64,000 nt of DNA from CAZNKU01 sp045654805 (lineage in GTDB: Bacteria > Bacillota > Clostridia > Monoglobales > Firm-18). The stretch is taken from NCBI GenBank assembly GCA_045654805.1, contig JAZOOD010000032.1, forward strand, positions 4,705 to 68,704, in the 5' to 3' direction. The position numbers and the translations under genes are program-made. A model generated the notes under the pieces. The model was not told where the DNA came from. It searched no databases and saw only the letters and a program-made list of their open reading frames with translations. Position 1 is the first letter of the stretch. Each line of letters begins with the position of its first letter. This document shows, piece by piece, positions 55,713 through 63,192 of this stretch.

Positions 55713-56801
55713 TTACTTTCCCTCCTTAAGAATACTTATAAACATATCAAAGAAGCATGGCTTTTTATTAGGACCCGGCTCCGTTCCAGGCTGATACTGT
55801 ACTCCATAAACCCTATCCTTTTCGCAAGCAATACCCTCTACTGTATTATCAAGCAGGTTAATATGAGTAACTTCAAGGTCTGTTCCATTTACACTGTCTG
55901 CATCTACTGCATAACTGTGATTTTGTACAACAATTTCCACACTGTCATCTTTAAGACATTTAACGGGATGGTTAGCACCACGATGACCAAATTTAAGCTT
56001 GTATGTTTTAGCACCGTATGCCATACCTATAAGACCTGCACCGATACAAACACCAAATATTGGCATTTTGCCTTTAAGGTTCTTAATAAGCTCAACAACA
56101 GCAGGAACATCCTCTGGATTACCTGGACCATTGGAAATAAATATACCATCAGGCTTCATAAATTCAATTTCCTCAGCAGTAGTGTTGTAAGGAACTATTG
56201 TAACATTACATCCTCTGGCATTAAGTGCACGAATAAAGCTGTTTTTAATACCACAATCCACCGCAATAACGTCAAACTTGTGATTGGATGTTCTTGAATA
56301 CCATTTCTTTTTGCAGCTCACCTTTGAAACAGCATCACTACTTATCTGTGTTTCAGTCAATATTTTCATAGCCTCATCGTGTGGAGTATCAATGTCGGTA
56401 ATAAGCACCTTCATAGTCCCCTTATCACGAATACATCTTGTAAGCTTTCTTGTATCAATACCGTATATGCCCGGAATATTGTTATCTTCCATAAGTTCTC
56501 CCAAAGTTTTTGTGTACCTGAAATTACTCGGCATATCGTTATAATCACGAACAATAAGCCCACCTATAGTAGGAACCTTTGTTTCATAATCTTCATCATT
56601 AATACCATAATTACCAATCAGCGGATACGTCATAACAACCATCTGATATGTGTATGAAGGGTCGGAAATAATTTCCTGATACCCAACCATAGATGTGTTT
56701 ATAACAAGCTCACATACCGACTGACATTTTGCACCAAAGCTGAAACCACAGTATTCAGTTCCGTCTTCTAAAACTATCTTTACATCTTCTTTTGTAGTCA
56801 T
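55713..56801 (-). CDS. carA: Carbamoyl-phosphate synthase small subunit, degenerate glutaminase
   Basis: 362 aa. The N-terminal CPSase_sm_chain domain (1-150) and the class I amidotransferase fold are full length, and NTSMVGYQE and ISNGPGNPED keep the glutamine-contact pattern. The nucleophile Cys252 remains, but its loop reads GVCIGAG instead of GxCxGxQ. Where the family has FHPE the protein has YQPG, so the catalytic His and Glu are replaced by Gln337 and Gly339. Glutaminase activity is therefore doubtful and the enzyme may use free ammonia. HisH in this window keeps all these residues. Confidence 0.92.
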   Translation of the reverse strand: MTTKEDVKIVLEDGTEYCGFSFGAKCQSVCELVINTSMVGYQEIISDPSYTYQMVVMTYPLIGNYGINDEDYETKVPTIGGLIVRDYNDMPSNFRYTKTLGELMEDNNIPGIYGIDTRKLTRCIRDKGTMKVLITDIDTPHDEAMKILTETQISSDAVSKVSCKKKWYSRTSNHKFDVIAVDCGIKNSFIRALNARGCNVTIVPYNTTAEEIEFMKPDGIFISNGPGNPEDVPAVVELIKNLKGKMPIFGVCIGAGLIGMAYGAKTYKLKFGHRGANHPVKCLKDDSVEIVVQNHSYAVDADSVNGTDLEVTHINLLDNTVEGIACEKDRVYGVQYQPGTEPGPNKKPCFFDMFISILKEGK

Positions 56802-56813
56802 ATTATTCTCCTC

Positions 56814-56861
56814 TGCATATTTTATGTATAAATATGCACAAATTATAAAAAACCTGCATAT
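56814..56861 (-). promoter_or_regulatory. carAB leader with alternative hairpins
   Basis: Three copies of an ATATGCA/TGCATAT element permit two mutually exclusive stems: 56832-56838 with 56855-56861, or 56814-56822 with 56830-56838. The second ends against the AGAGGAG ribosome site (56808-56814). No PyrR anti-antiterminator motif is seen. A regulatory role is only a suggestion. Confidence 0.35.
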
Positions 56862-56872
56862 CCTTCATATTA

Positions 56873-56901
56873 TATTAACATATTATACGCATAATTGTCA
56901 A
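56873..56901 (-). promoter_or_regulatory. carAB promoter
   Basis: TTGACA (56896-56901) with TTAATA at 17 bases (56873-56878) or TAATAT at 18. Transcription would start near 56866, giving a leader of about 65 bases. Confidence 0.6.
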
Positions 56902-56995
56902 TAAATTTATAGGTAAAAAATACCCATAATCAACACAAAACGAAATACTGTTTTTTTGTCATTTCTACAAATGTAAATTATATTTTTCAAAGCTA

Positions 56996-57024
56996 TTGCA
57001 AAATACTCCTAATTAAGATATAAT
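56996..57024 (+). promoter_or_regulatory. fhs promoter
   Basis: TTGCAA (56996-57001) and TATAAT (57019-57024) with a 17-base spacer, 37 bases before the fhs start codon. Confidence 0.7.
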
Positions 57025-57061
57025 ATAGATACTTATTCCCATTTGAGAGGAGTTACTTAAA

Positions 57062-58732
57062 ATGCCAAAGACAGATATTGAAATTGCACAAAGTGTGCAA
57101 ATGCAAAATATTAATGAAATTGCAAAGACTGCAGGTATCGACAATAAATATATAGAGCAATATGGAAATTACAAAGCAAAAATTGACCTTTCTATCTTAA
57201 AAGAATGCAAAAATCATAACGGAAAGCTAGTATTGGTAACCGCCATTACACCTACTCCTGCGGGAGAGGGTAAAACTACTACAACAATCGGTCTTGCAGA
57301 CGGTATGAAAAAAATTGGTAAAAACGTTATAGTTGCACTTCGTGAACCATCGTTGGGCCCGGTTTTCGGTGTAAAGGGGGGTGCAGCCGGCGGTGGATAT
57401 GCGCAGGTTGTACCTATGGAAGATATTAACCTCCATTTCACAGGTGACTTCCACGCAATCGGTGCTGCAAACAATCTTTTGGCAGCAATGCTTGACAACC
57501 ATATTCATCAGGGCAATTCACTTAATATCGATACAAGACGCATCACCTGGAAAAGATGTGTTGATATGAACGATCGCCAGTTAAGGTATATAACAGACGG
57601 TCTTGGTGGCAAAACAAATGGTGTCCCCCGAGAGGACGGATATGACATTACAGTCGCATCTGAAGTTATGGCTGTTTTGTGCCTTGCAAATTCAATATCC
57701 GATTTAAAAGACAGACTATCTAAAATAATAGTTGCATATAACTTTGATGGCAAGCCCGTTACAGCAGGTGATTTAAATGCCGCGGGTGCTATGACAGCCC
57801 TTTTAAAAGACGCTATTAAGCCAAACCTTGTGCAGACTTTAGAGGGTACTCCTGCATTGGTACACGGCGGACCTTTTGCAAACATTGCACACGGTTGTAA
57901 TTCTGTTATTGCAACCAAACTTGCTCTTAAGCTTGGTGACTATGTTATTACGGAGGCAGGCTTTGGCGCTGACCTTGGTGCTGAAAAATTCCTTGATATA
58001 AAGTGCAGATTTGCTGGTTTGAAACCTTCTGCAGTTGTTTTGGTAGCTACAATCCGTGCACTTAAAATGCACGGTGGTGTTGCAAAGACAGACCTTAATG
58101 ATGAAAATCTTGAGGCTCTGGAAAAGGGAATGCCTAACCTTTTAAAACATCTTTCAAATATTACAGATGTTTACAAATTACCTTGCGTTGTTGCGGTAAA
58201 TAAATTCCCTACTGATACAGATGCGGAAGTTGATTTGGTTATTAAAAAGTGTAAGGAAATCGGTATCAACGTTGTACTTTCCGATGTATGGGCAAAGGGA
58301 GGAGAAGGTGGTACAGACCTTGCAAGAGAGGTTGTCGAACTTTGCGAAAATGATAATGGCTTTACCTTCTGTTACGATACAGAGGACACTATAGAAAATA
58401 AAATTGATACAATTGTAAGGAAAATATACGGCGGTAACGGTGTGACATTTACCCCTTCTGCAAAAAAACAGATTGCAATACTTACAGAGCTAGGATATGA
58501 TAAATTACCTGTATGTATGGCTAAAACACAGTACAGTTTTTCTGATGATATGAAGAAACTTGGTGCACCGAGCGACTTTACGGTTACTGTACGAAACATC
58601 AAAATATCTGCAGGTGCAGGCTTTATAGTTGCCTTAACAGGTGACATAATGACTATGCCCGGCTTACCAAAGGTACCTGCTGCAGAAAAAATAGATGTTG
58701 ACGATAATGGTGTTATAAGCGGACTTTTCTAA
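57062..58732 (+). CDS. fhs: Formate-tetrahydrofolate ligase
   Basis: 556 aa. Makes 10-formyl-THF from formate, THF and ATP, for purine synthesis and one-carbon flux. The P-loop is TPTPAGEGKTTTT (near residue 65); REPSLGPVFGVKGGAAGGGY and a TGDFHAI motif are typical of the family. GAGAGGAG lies before the ATG. It is a single gene with its own promoter. No other Wood-Ljungdahl genes are in the window, so acetogenesis cannot be inferred. Confidence 0.96.
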   Translation: MPKTDIEIAQSVQMQNINEIAKTAGIDNKYIEQYGNYKAKIDLSILKECKNHNGKLVLVTAITPTPAGEGKTTTTIGLADGMKKIGKNVIVALREPSLGPVFGVKGGAAGGGYAQVVPMEDINLHFTGDFHAIGAANNLLAAMLDNHIHQGNSLNIDTRRITWKRCVDMNDRQLRYITDGLGGKTNGVPREDGYDITVASEVMAVLCLANSISDLKDRLSKIIVAYNFDGKPVTAGDLNAAGAMTALLKDAIKPNLVQTLEGTPALVHGGPFANIAHGCNSVIATKLALKLGDYVITEAGFGADLGAEKFLDIKCRFAGLKPSAVVLVATIRALKMHGGVAKTDLNDENLEALEKGMPNLLKHLSNITDVYKLPCVVAVNKFPTDTDAEVDLVIKKCKEIGINVVLSDVWAKGGEGGTDLAREVVELCENDNGFTFCYDTEDTIENKIDTIVRKIYGGNGVTFTPSAKKQIAILTELGYDKLPVCMAKTQYSFSDDMKKLGAPSDFTVTVRNIKISAGAGFIVALTGDIMTMPGLPKVPAAEKIDVDDNGVISGLF

Positions 58733-58761
58733 ACTGTAGCAATATTGTAATACTGCAAAAC

Positions 58762-58790
58762 TTGACTTAACTCTGTAATTGTGTTATACT
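58762..58790 (+). promoter_or_regulatory. Promoter of the corC leader transcript
   Basis: TTGACT (58762-58767) and TATACT (58785-58790) with a 17-base spacer. It drives a leader of over 200 bases with a terminator before the CorC-type gene. Confidence 0.75.
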
Positions 58791-58823
58791 ATAGCCAGTT
58801 TCAGAAAGAGAGGACTACAAAAC

Positions 58824-58958
58824 ATGGAATCAGACGTGGGCGATTGTAACAATTGTAACGCCGATTTATGTAACTTAATATTATACAGGGCATACCTGCG
58901 GAAGTACAATAATTTCCACAGGCGTGCCTTTTTGTGTTCAAAAAGGCTCTTGAGCTGA
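58824..58958 (+). CDS. Possible 44-aa leader peptide
   Basis: An ATG frame of 44 codons with a good AGAGAGGA site nine bases upstream. The peptide has three Cys in a short stretch (DCNNCNADLC) and a basic C-terminal half. Its 3' part runs through the terminator hairpin at 58889-58933, so ribosome position could affect folding. It may equally be a chance frame; no homologue is recognised. Confidence 0.3.
   Translation: MESDVGDCNNCNADLCNLILYRAYLRKYNNFHRRAFLCSKRLLS
58889..58933 (+). terminator. Terminator or attenuator upstream of the CorC-type gene
   Basis: GGCATACCTG pairs with CAGGCGTGCC (one mismatch, one wobble), with an inner GGAA/TTCC stem, followed by TTTTTGTGTT. It lies between the promoter and the CorC-type gene, 83 bases before that start codon, so read-through must be regulated or partial. 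Confidence 0.75.
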
Positions 58959-59015
58959 TACAATTATATTGACAAACAGACAAATTTGAATTAATAAGGA
59001 GAGATTTTTTTATTT

Positions 59016-60272
59016 ATGGACGGGAGTACTTTACAGATTATTATAATGGTCATATTAGTTATAATGTCTGCTTATTTTTCTGCTACGGAAACGGCATTTT
59101 CTTCACTTAATAAAACAAGACTTAAAACTATGGCAGAGGACGGTAACAAAAAAGCTGAGCTTGCACTTAAACTATCAGAGCAGTATGATAAGCTTATTTC
59201 AACAATATTGATAGGAAATAATATTGTGAATATCGGCGTTGCATCAATGGGTACAATTTTCTTTGTAAATCTTTTAAAAGACCAAGCTTTAGGCTCTACG
59301 GTTTCTACGGTTGTTATTACAATAGCCGTTCTTATTTTTGGTGAAATTTCGCCAAAAAGTATTGCTAAGGATACACCTGAAAAGTTTGCAATGTTTTCAG
59401 CACCTTTTATAAATGTATTAATATGGGTGCTGACACCAATAAACTTTATTTTTAGTATGTGGAAAAAGCTACTTTCAAAAATGCTTAAGATTGAAAGTGC
59501 AGAAAAAATGTCTCAGGAAGAACTTCTTATGTTTGTAGAAGAAGTTGAACAGGAAGGTACTATCGAAGAAGATGAAGGTGATCTTATACGTAATGTAATT
59601 GAATTTACTGAAACAAGAGCTGAAGACATACTTACACACCGCGTAGACCTTGAGGCGGTTTCTGTTGACACAGATAAAGAAGATATTTCAAAGAAATTCC
59701 AGCAGACACAATTTTCACGCTTGCTTGTATATGAAGAAAACATCGATAATATAATCGGATTTTTGCTTCAAAAGGATTTTTATACAGTAGACGGTATTAC
59801 AAAGATGCCTGTTGATAAAATAGTAAAACCAGTTATATTTACACAAAAGTCAGAAATGATTAATGACCTTTTGAAAAAACTTCAGGTGAACAAATCACAT
59901 ATTGCCGTTGTCCTTGATGAATACGGCGGTACCCTTGGTATTGTTACAATGGAAGATATTTTAGAGGAGCTTGTCGGCGAAATATGGGACGAACACGACG
60001 AAGTTATAGAGGATTTCAAAAAACTCACTGAAAACAAATACAGAGTAGATTGCTCTGTAAATGCAGAGGATTTTTATGAATTCTTTGAAATAGAATCCGA
60101 TTCTGAAAGTATTTCACTTGGCGGATGGGTAATGGAACAGCTTGGTAAAATCCCCGAAAAAGGTGACACATTTGAATATGAGGAGTTAGCCATTACTGTT
60201 TTTGAAACAGATTCACGCCGTGTAACAAAAATTGACGTTATATGCAAAAAACCGTTGACAACAACTTTATAG
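59016..60272 (+). CDS. CNNM/CorC-type membrane protein with CBS domains
   Basis: 418 aa. Residues 1-180 are the DUF21/CNNM membrane domain (SAYFSATETAFSSLNKTRL, ILIGNNIVNIG). A CBS pair spans about 200-320 (ILTHRVDLEAV, AVVLDEYGGTLGIVTMEDIL), and a CorC_HlyC domain about 335-415. Family members are implicated in Mg2+/Co2+ efflux; older annotations say haemolysin. The ribosome site GGAGAG is about 12 bases upstream, longer than usual. Confidence 0.92.
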   Translation: MDGSTLQIIIMVILVIMSAYFSATETAFSSLNKTRLKTMAEDGNKKAELALKLSEQYDKLISTILIGNNIVNIGVASMGTIFFVNLLKDQALGSTVSTVVITIAVLIFGEISPKSIAKDTPEKFAMFSAPFINVLIWVLTPINFIFSMWKKLLSKMLKIESAEKMSQEELLMFVEEVEQEGTIEEDEGDLIRNVIEFTETRAEDILTHRVDLEAVSVDTDKEDISKKFQQTQFSRLLVYEENIDNIIGFLLQKDFYTVDGITKMPVDKIVKPVIFTQKSEMINDLLKKLQVNKSHIAVVLDEYGGTLGIVTMEDILEELVGEIWDEHDEVIEDFKKLTENKYRVDCSVNAEDFYEFFEIESDSESISLGGWVMEQLGKIPEKGDTFEYEELAITVFETDSRRVTKIDVICKKPLTTTL

Positions 60273-60284
60273 TGTGTTAGAATG
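60256..60284 (+). promoter_or_regulatory. dapA-lysA promoter
   Basis: TTGACA (60256-60261) and TAGAAT (60279-60284) with a 17-base spacer, just upstream of the lysine riboswitch. The -35 box lies inside the end of the CorC-type gene. Confidence 0.75.
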
Positions 60285-60295
60285 TATAGGAATAA

Positions 60296-60460
60296 ACGAT
60301 AGAGGTGCACAACATCATCAGTAACATCCGCCTAAGACTTTCGCAAAGTTATGACGGTTGCAAAAGGGGTGTGGTGCCGAAGACAACCGAGGCGTAAGGT
60401 TGGTCTGGCAAACCAAAATAATATTTGTTTTGCTGTCGCGTTTGCGGAGTGCTATCTTTT
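60296..60460 (+). ncRNA. Lysine riboswitch (L box)
   Basis: The conserved L-box core is present in order: GATAGAGGTGC, ATCATCAGTAA, AAAGGGG, GCCGAAG, GGTTGGTCTGGC and TTTTGCTGTC, closed by a P1 helix between GATAG (60299-60303) and CTATC (60453-60457). It lies upstream of dapA and lysA, the expected genes. Lysine binding should favour the terminator at 60498-60525 and switch the operon off. Confidence 0.92.
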
Positions 60461-60497
60461 GATTTCAATTTATGCTTATATTTTGTTAATCAATTTA

Positions 60498-60525
60498 AAG
60501 ATAGCCTTATGGCTATCTTTTTTTG
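60498..60525 (+). terminator. Riboswitch expression-platform terminator
   Basis: AAAGATAGCC pairs with GGCTATCTTT (60498-60507 with 60512-60521), followed by T tract. GATAG/CTATC within it duplicates P1 sequences, so P1 and terminator can compete or cooperate. Confidence 0.9.
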
Positions 60526-60549
60526 TTGATATTTAGGAGGAATTTTATT

Positions 60550-61434
60550 ATGAAAAACACAGTATTTACAGGTGTGGCTACTGCCATTATTACACCCCTT
60601 AATGAAAATGGTATTGATTTTGAAAAATTTGCGAAACTAATAGAGTGGCAAATTGAAGAGGGCATAAACGCAATAGTAGTCTGCGGCACAACTGGCGAAA
60701 GTTCTACTCTTACCGATGAAGAGCACAGAGCTGCAATTAAATTTGCAGTAGACCAGGTTGCAGGCAGAGTTCCTGTAATCGCAGGTACAGGCAGTAACGA
60801 TGCTGCATATGCAATAGAGCTTACAAAATATGCCTGTGAAGCAGGTGCCGATGCTATGCTTGTTGTTACACCATACTACAACAAAGCTACACAAAACGGA
60901 TTAATTAAACTTTTCACAGCTATTGCAGATGCAAGCACAAAGCCTATAATTCTATACAATGTTCCATCAAGAACAGGCGTTAATATTGCACCTGCTACCT
61001 GCAAGGCTTTGGCTGAACATCCTAACATCTGTGCTATTAAAGAAGCAAGTGGAAATATTTCACAGATAGCGGAAATTGCCTCACTTGTTGGTGATAAAAT
61101 GGATATATATTCAGGAAATGACGACCAGATAGTTCCTATTATGTCTTTGGGTGGCAAAGGTGTTATATCCGTACTTTCTAACGTAATGCCTAGAAAATCT
61201 GTTGAAATATGTGACAGCTTTTTTGCAGGTGATGTTAAAAAGAGCCGTGAAATTCAGCTTGAACTTCTTCCTCTTATAAATGCGTTATTCTGCGAGGTTA
61301 ATCCTATACCTGTAAAGGCAGCTATGGCAGCTATGGGATGGTGTGAAAATTATGTAAGACTTCCTCTTACACCAATGGAAAAAAATAACGAGGAAAAGCT
61401 TCTTGGATTAATGAAAGAACAAAATTTAATTTAA
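60550..61434 (+). CDS. dapA: 4-hydroxy-tetrahydrodipicolinate synthase
   Basis: 294 aa TIM-barrel aldolase that condenses pyruvate and aspartate semialdehyde, the first step of the lysine/DAP branch. Signatures: CGTTGESSTL, PYYNK (catalytic Tyr), YNVPSRTG and the Schiff-base Lys in AIKEASGN. GGAGG precedes the ATG at 60550. It is controlled by the upstream lysine riboswitch. Confidence 0.96.
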   Translation: MKNTVFTGVATAIITPLNENGIDFEKFAKLIEWQIEEGINAIVVCGTTGESSTLTDEEHRAAIKFAVDQVAGRVPVIAGTGSNDAAYAIELTKYACEAGADAMLVVTPYYNKATQNGLIKLFTAIADASTKPIILYNVPSRTGVNIAPATCKALAEHPNICAIKEASGNISQIAEIASLVGDKMDIYSGNDDQIVPIMSLGGKGVISVLSNVMPRKSVEICDSFFAGDVKKSREIQLELLPLINALFCEVNPIPVKAAMAAMGWCENYVRLPLTPMEKNNEEKLLGLMKEQNLI

Positions 61435-61450
61435 AAGTAGGTATTATAAT

Positions 61451-62743
61451 ATGATATGTAACAATATTTCCATAAAGGATAATGGTCTGTGCTTTGCAGG
61501 AATTAATGTAGAAAGTATTGCAAAAAAATACGGTACTCCCCTTTATCTTATGGACGAGGACAGAATAAGATATAATTGCAAGGTGTATGTTGACGCAATG
61601 AACAAATACTTTGACGGTAATGCAAAGCCACTATACGCAAGCAAGGCAGCATCCTTTAAAAGAATTTATGAAATTGTAAATGAAGAAGGTATGGGTATTG
61701 ACGTTGTTTCATCGGGTGAAATATATACTGCCATAAAGGCTGGTATGTCACTTGAAAATGCATATTTTCACAGCAATAACAAAACTGATGAAGATGTGGA
61801 TTTTGCTATTAAAAACGGCATAGGATACTTTGTAGTAGACAATGCTGAGGAGCTTGCAGTAATTGATAAATATGCAAAAATACACAACGTCATACAAAAA
61901 ATACTTTTGAGACTTACTCCAGGTATTGATACCCACACATATGAGGCTGTAAATACAGGAAAGGTAGATTCAAAATTCGGTACTGCTATTGAAACCGGTC
62001 AGGCGGAGATTATCACTAAACACGCTCTTATGTTTAAAAACATAGACCTTGCAGGCTTTCATTGTCATATAGGTTCACAGGTTTTTGATTCCGATACTTT
62101 CTTCAGGAGTTCCGAAATCATGCTTAATTTCATAGCAGATATGAAGATAAAATTAGGCTATGAAGCACGTGAACTAAGCCTTGGCGGGGGATACGGCGTA
62201 AGATATATTGAAAGTGACCCTACAATCAACATTGATGACAATATAAGGATGGTTGCAGAGGTTGTAAAGAAAAAATGTGCAGAGTTATTTTTGAAAACAC
62301 CAAAAATTCTTATGGAACCGGGAAGAAGTATAGTTGCGGATGCAGGCATGACACTTTACACCGTAGGTACTGTAAAAATGATTCCGGGTTACAAAAACTA
62401 TGTATCCATAGACGGTGGTATGACAGATAATCCAAGATTTGCTCTTTATGGATCAGACTACACAGTTTTGGTAGCAAACAAAATTATGGAAGAAAATAAT
62501 TTCGAATGCTCAGTGGTAGGCAGATGTTGTGAAAGCGGTGATATAATACAGGAAAATGTTAAAATACCAAAACCAACACGCGGTGATATTCTTGCCGTAT
62601 GTACAACCGGTGCCTATAACTACTCTATGGCATCAAACTATAACAGACTGCCAAAACCACCTGTTGTTATGATTAAAAACAAGCAGGACTACGTAGCGGT
62701 AAAAAGAGAAACTTTAGATGATATTATTAAAAATGATTTGTAA
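61451..62743 (+). CDS. lysA: Diaminopimelate decarboxylase
   Basis: 430 aa PLP-dependent fold type III decarboxylase that converts meso-DAP to lysine. Pyridoxal Lys is in YASKAASF, the glycine-rich phosphate loop in SLGGGYGVRY, EPGRSIVADAG binds substrate/PLP, and the active-site Cys is in RCCESGD. It lies 16 bases after dapA and shares its riboswitch control. Confidence 0.95.
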   Translation: MICNNISIKDNGLCFAGINVESIAKKYGTPLYLMDEDRIRYNCKVYVDAMNKYFDGNAKPLYASKAASFKRIYEIVNEEGMGIDVVSSGEIYTAIKAGMSLENAYFHSNNKTDEDVDFAIKNGIGYFVVDNAEELAVIDKYAKIHNVIQKILLRLTPGIDTHTYEAVNTGKVDSKFGTAIETGQAEIITKHALMFKNIDLAGFHCHIGSQVFDSDTFFRSSEIMLNFIADMKIKLGYEARELSLGGGYGVRYIESDPTINIDDNIRMVAEVVKKKCAELFLKTPKILMEPGRSIVADAGMTLYTVGTVKMIPGYKNYVSIDGGMTDNPRFALYGSDYTVLVANKIMEENNFECSVVGRCCESGDIIQENVKIPKPTRGDILAVCTTGAYNYSMASNYNRLPKPPVVMIKNKQDYVAVKRETLDDIIKNDL

Positions 62744-62763
62744 AAAAAGACCACCCGTTGATG

Positions 62764-62804
62764 ATATGCACCTCCAAAAGTTAGACACTTTTGGAGGTGC
62801 ATAT
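62764..62804 (+). promoter_or_regulatory. Hairpin sequestering the orfA ribosome site
   Basis: A perfect 18-bp inverted repeat (62764-62781 with 62787-62804, loop TAGAC). The right arm contains GGAGGTG, the orfA ribosome site. Read-through transcripts from lysA would fold it and block orfA translation, a known device of insertion sequences against external transcription. Confidence 0.75.
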
Positions 62805-62808
62805 TTTT

Positions 62809-63192
62809 ATGGCAAAAAAAGGACAACTTTTTAAAACACACTCGCCAGAATTCAAAATATCTGTTATAATGGATATGCGTGAACATGGATTAGGTTACAG
62901 CGAAACAATGCGTAAGCACTTTCCGCATTTGAAAGAGCGAAGCTTTGAGTTTTTGAAGAAGTGGGAACGCATATATTTAGAAGAAGGAGCCGAAGGTCTA
63001 ATGAAAGAAAGACGAGGCAGAGCCTGTTCCGCCAGTGGAACGAGGAAAGGCAGACCACCAAAACTCGATAAAAAAGTTGAAGAAGATTTAATTGCAGAAA
63101 ATCAACGACTTCGTATGGAGATAGAATATTTAAAAAAACTCGATGCCTTAGTTCAAAAAAGATTGCAAGAGGAAAAGAAAAAGCAGCAATAG
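62809..63192 (+). CDS. IS3-family OrfA (helix-turn-helix)
   Basis: 127 aa. The N-terminal HTH region (SPEFKISVIMDMREHGLGYSET, shown here as two adjacent helices) binds the element's ends, and the C-terminus IAENQRLRMEIEYLKKLDAL is the leucine zipper common to IS3 OrfA. The ATG at 62809 has GGAGGTG nine bases upstream. An A-rich slippery stretch (G-AAA-AAG) near 63177-63183 precedes the stop at 63190. Confidence 0.9.
   Translation: MAKKGQLFKTHSPEFKISVIMDMREHGLGYSETMRKHFPHLKERSFEFLKKWERIYLEEGAEGLMKERRGRACSASGTRKGRPPKLDKKVEEDLIAENQRLRMEIEYLKKLDALVQKRLQEEKKKQQ

Noticed and set aside
56802..56901. PyrR-type attenuator in the carAB leader
   Set aside because: No PyrR binding-loop motif and no terminator hairpin with T tract could be found in the 65-base leader.
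58969..58997. TTGACA/17/TAATAA promoter right before the CorC-type gene
   Set aside because: Transcription would start beyond the ribosome site, giving an untranslatable message, so it is not counted as a promoter.
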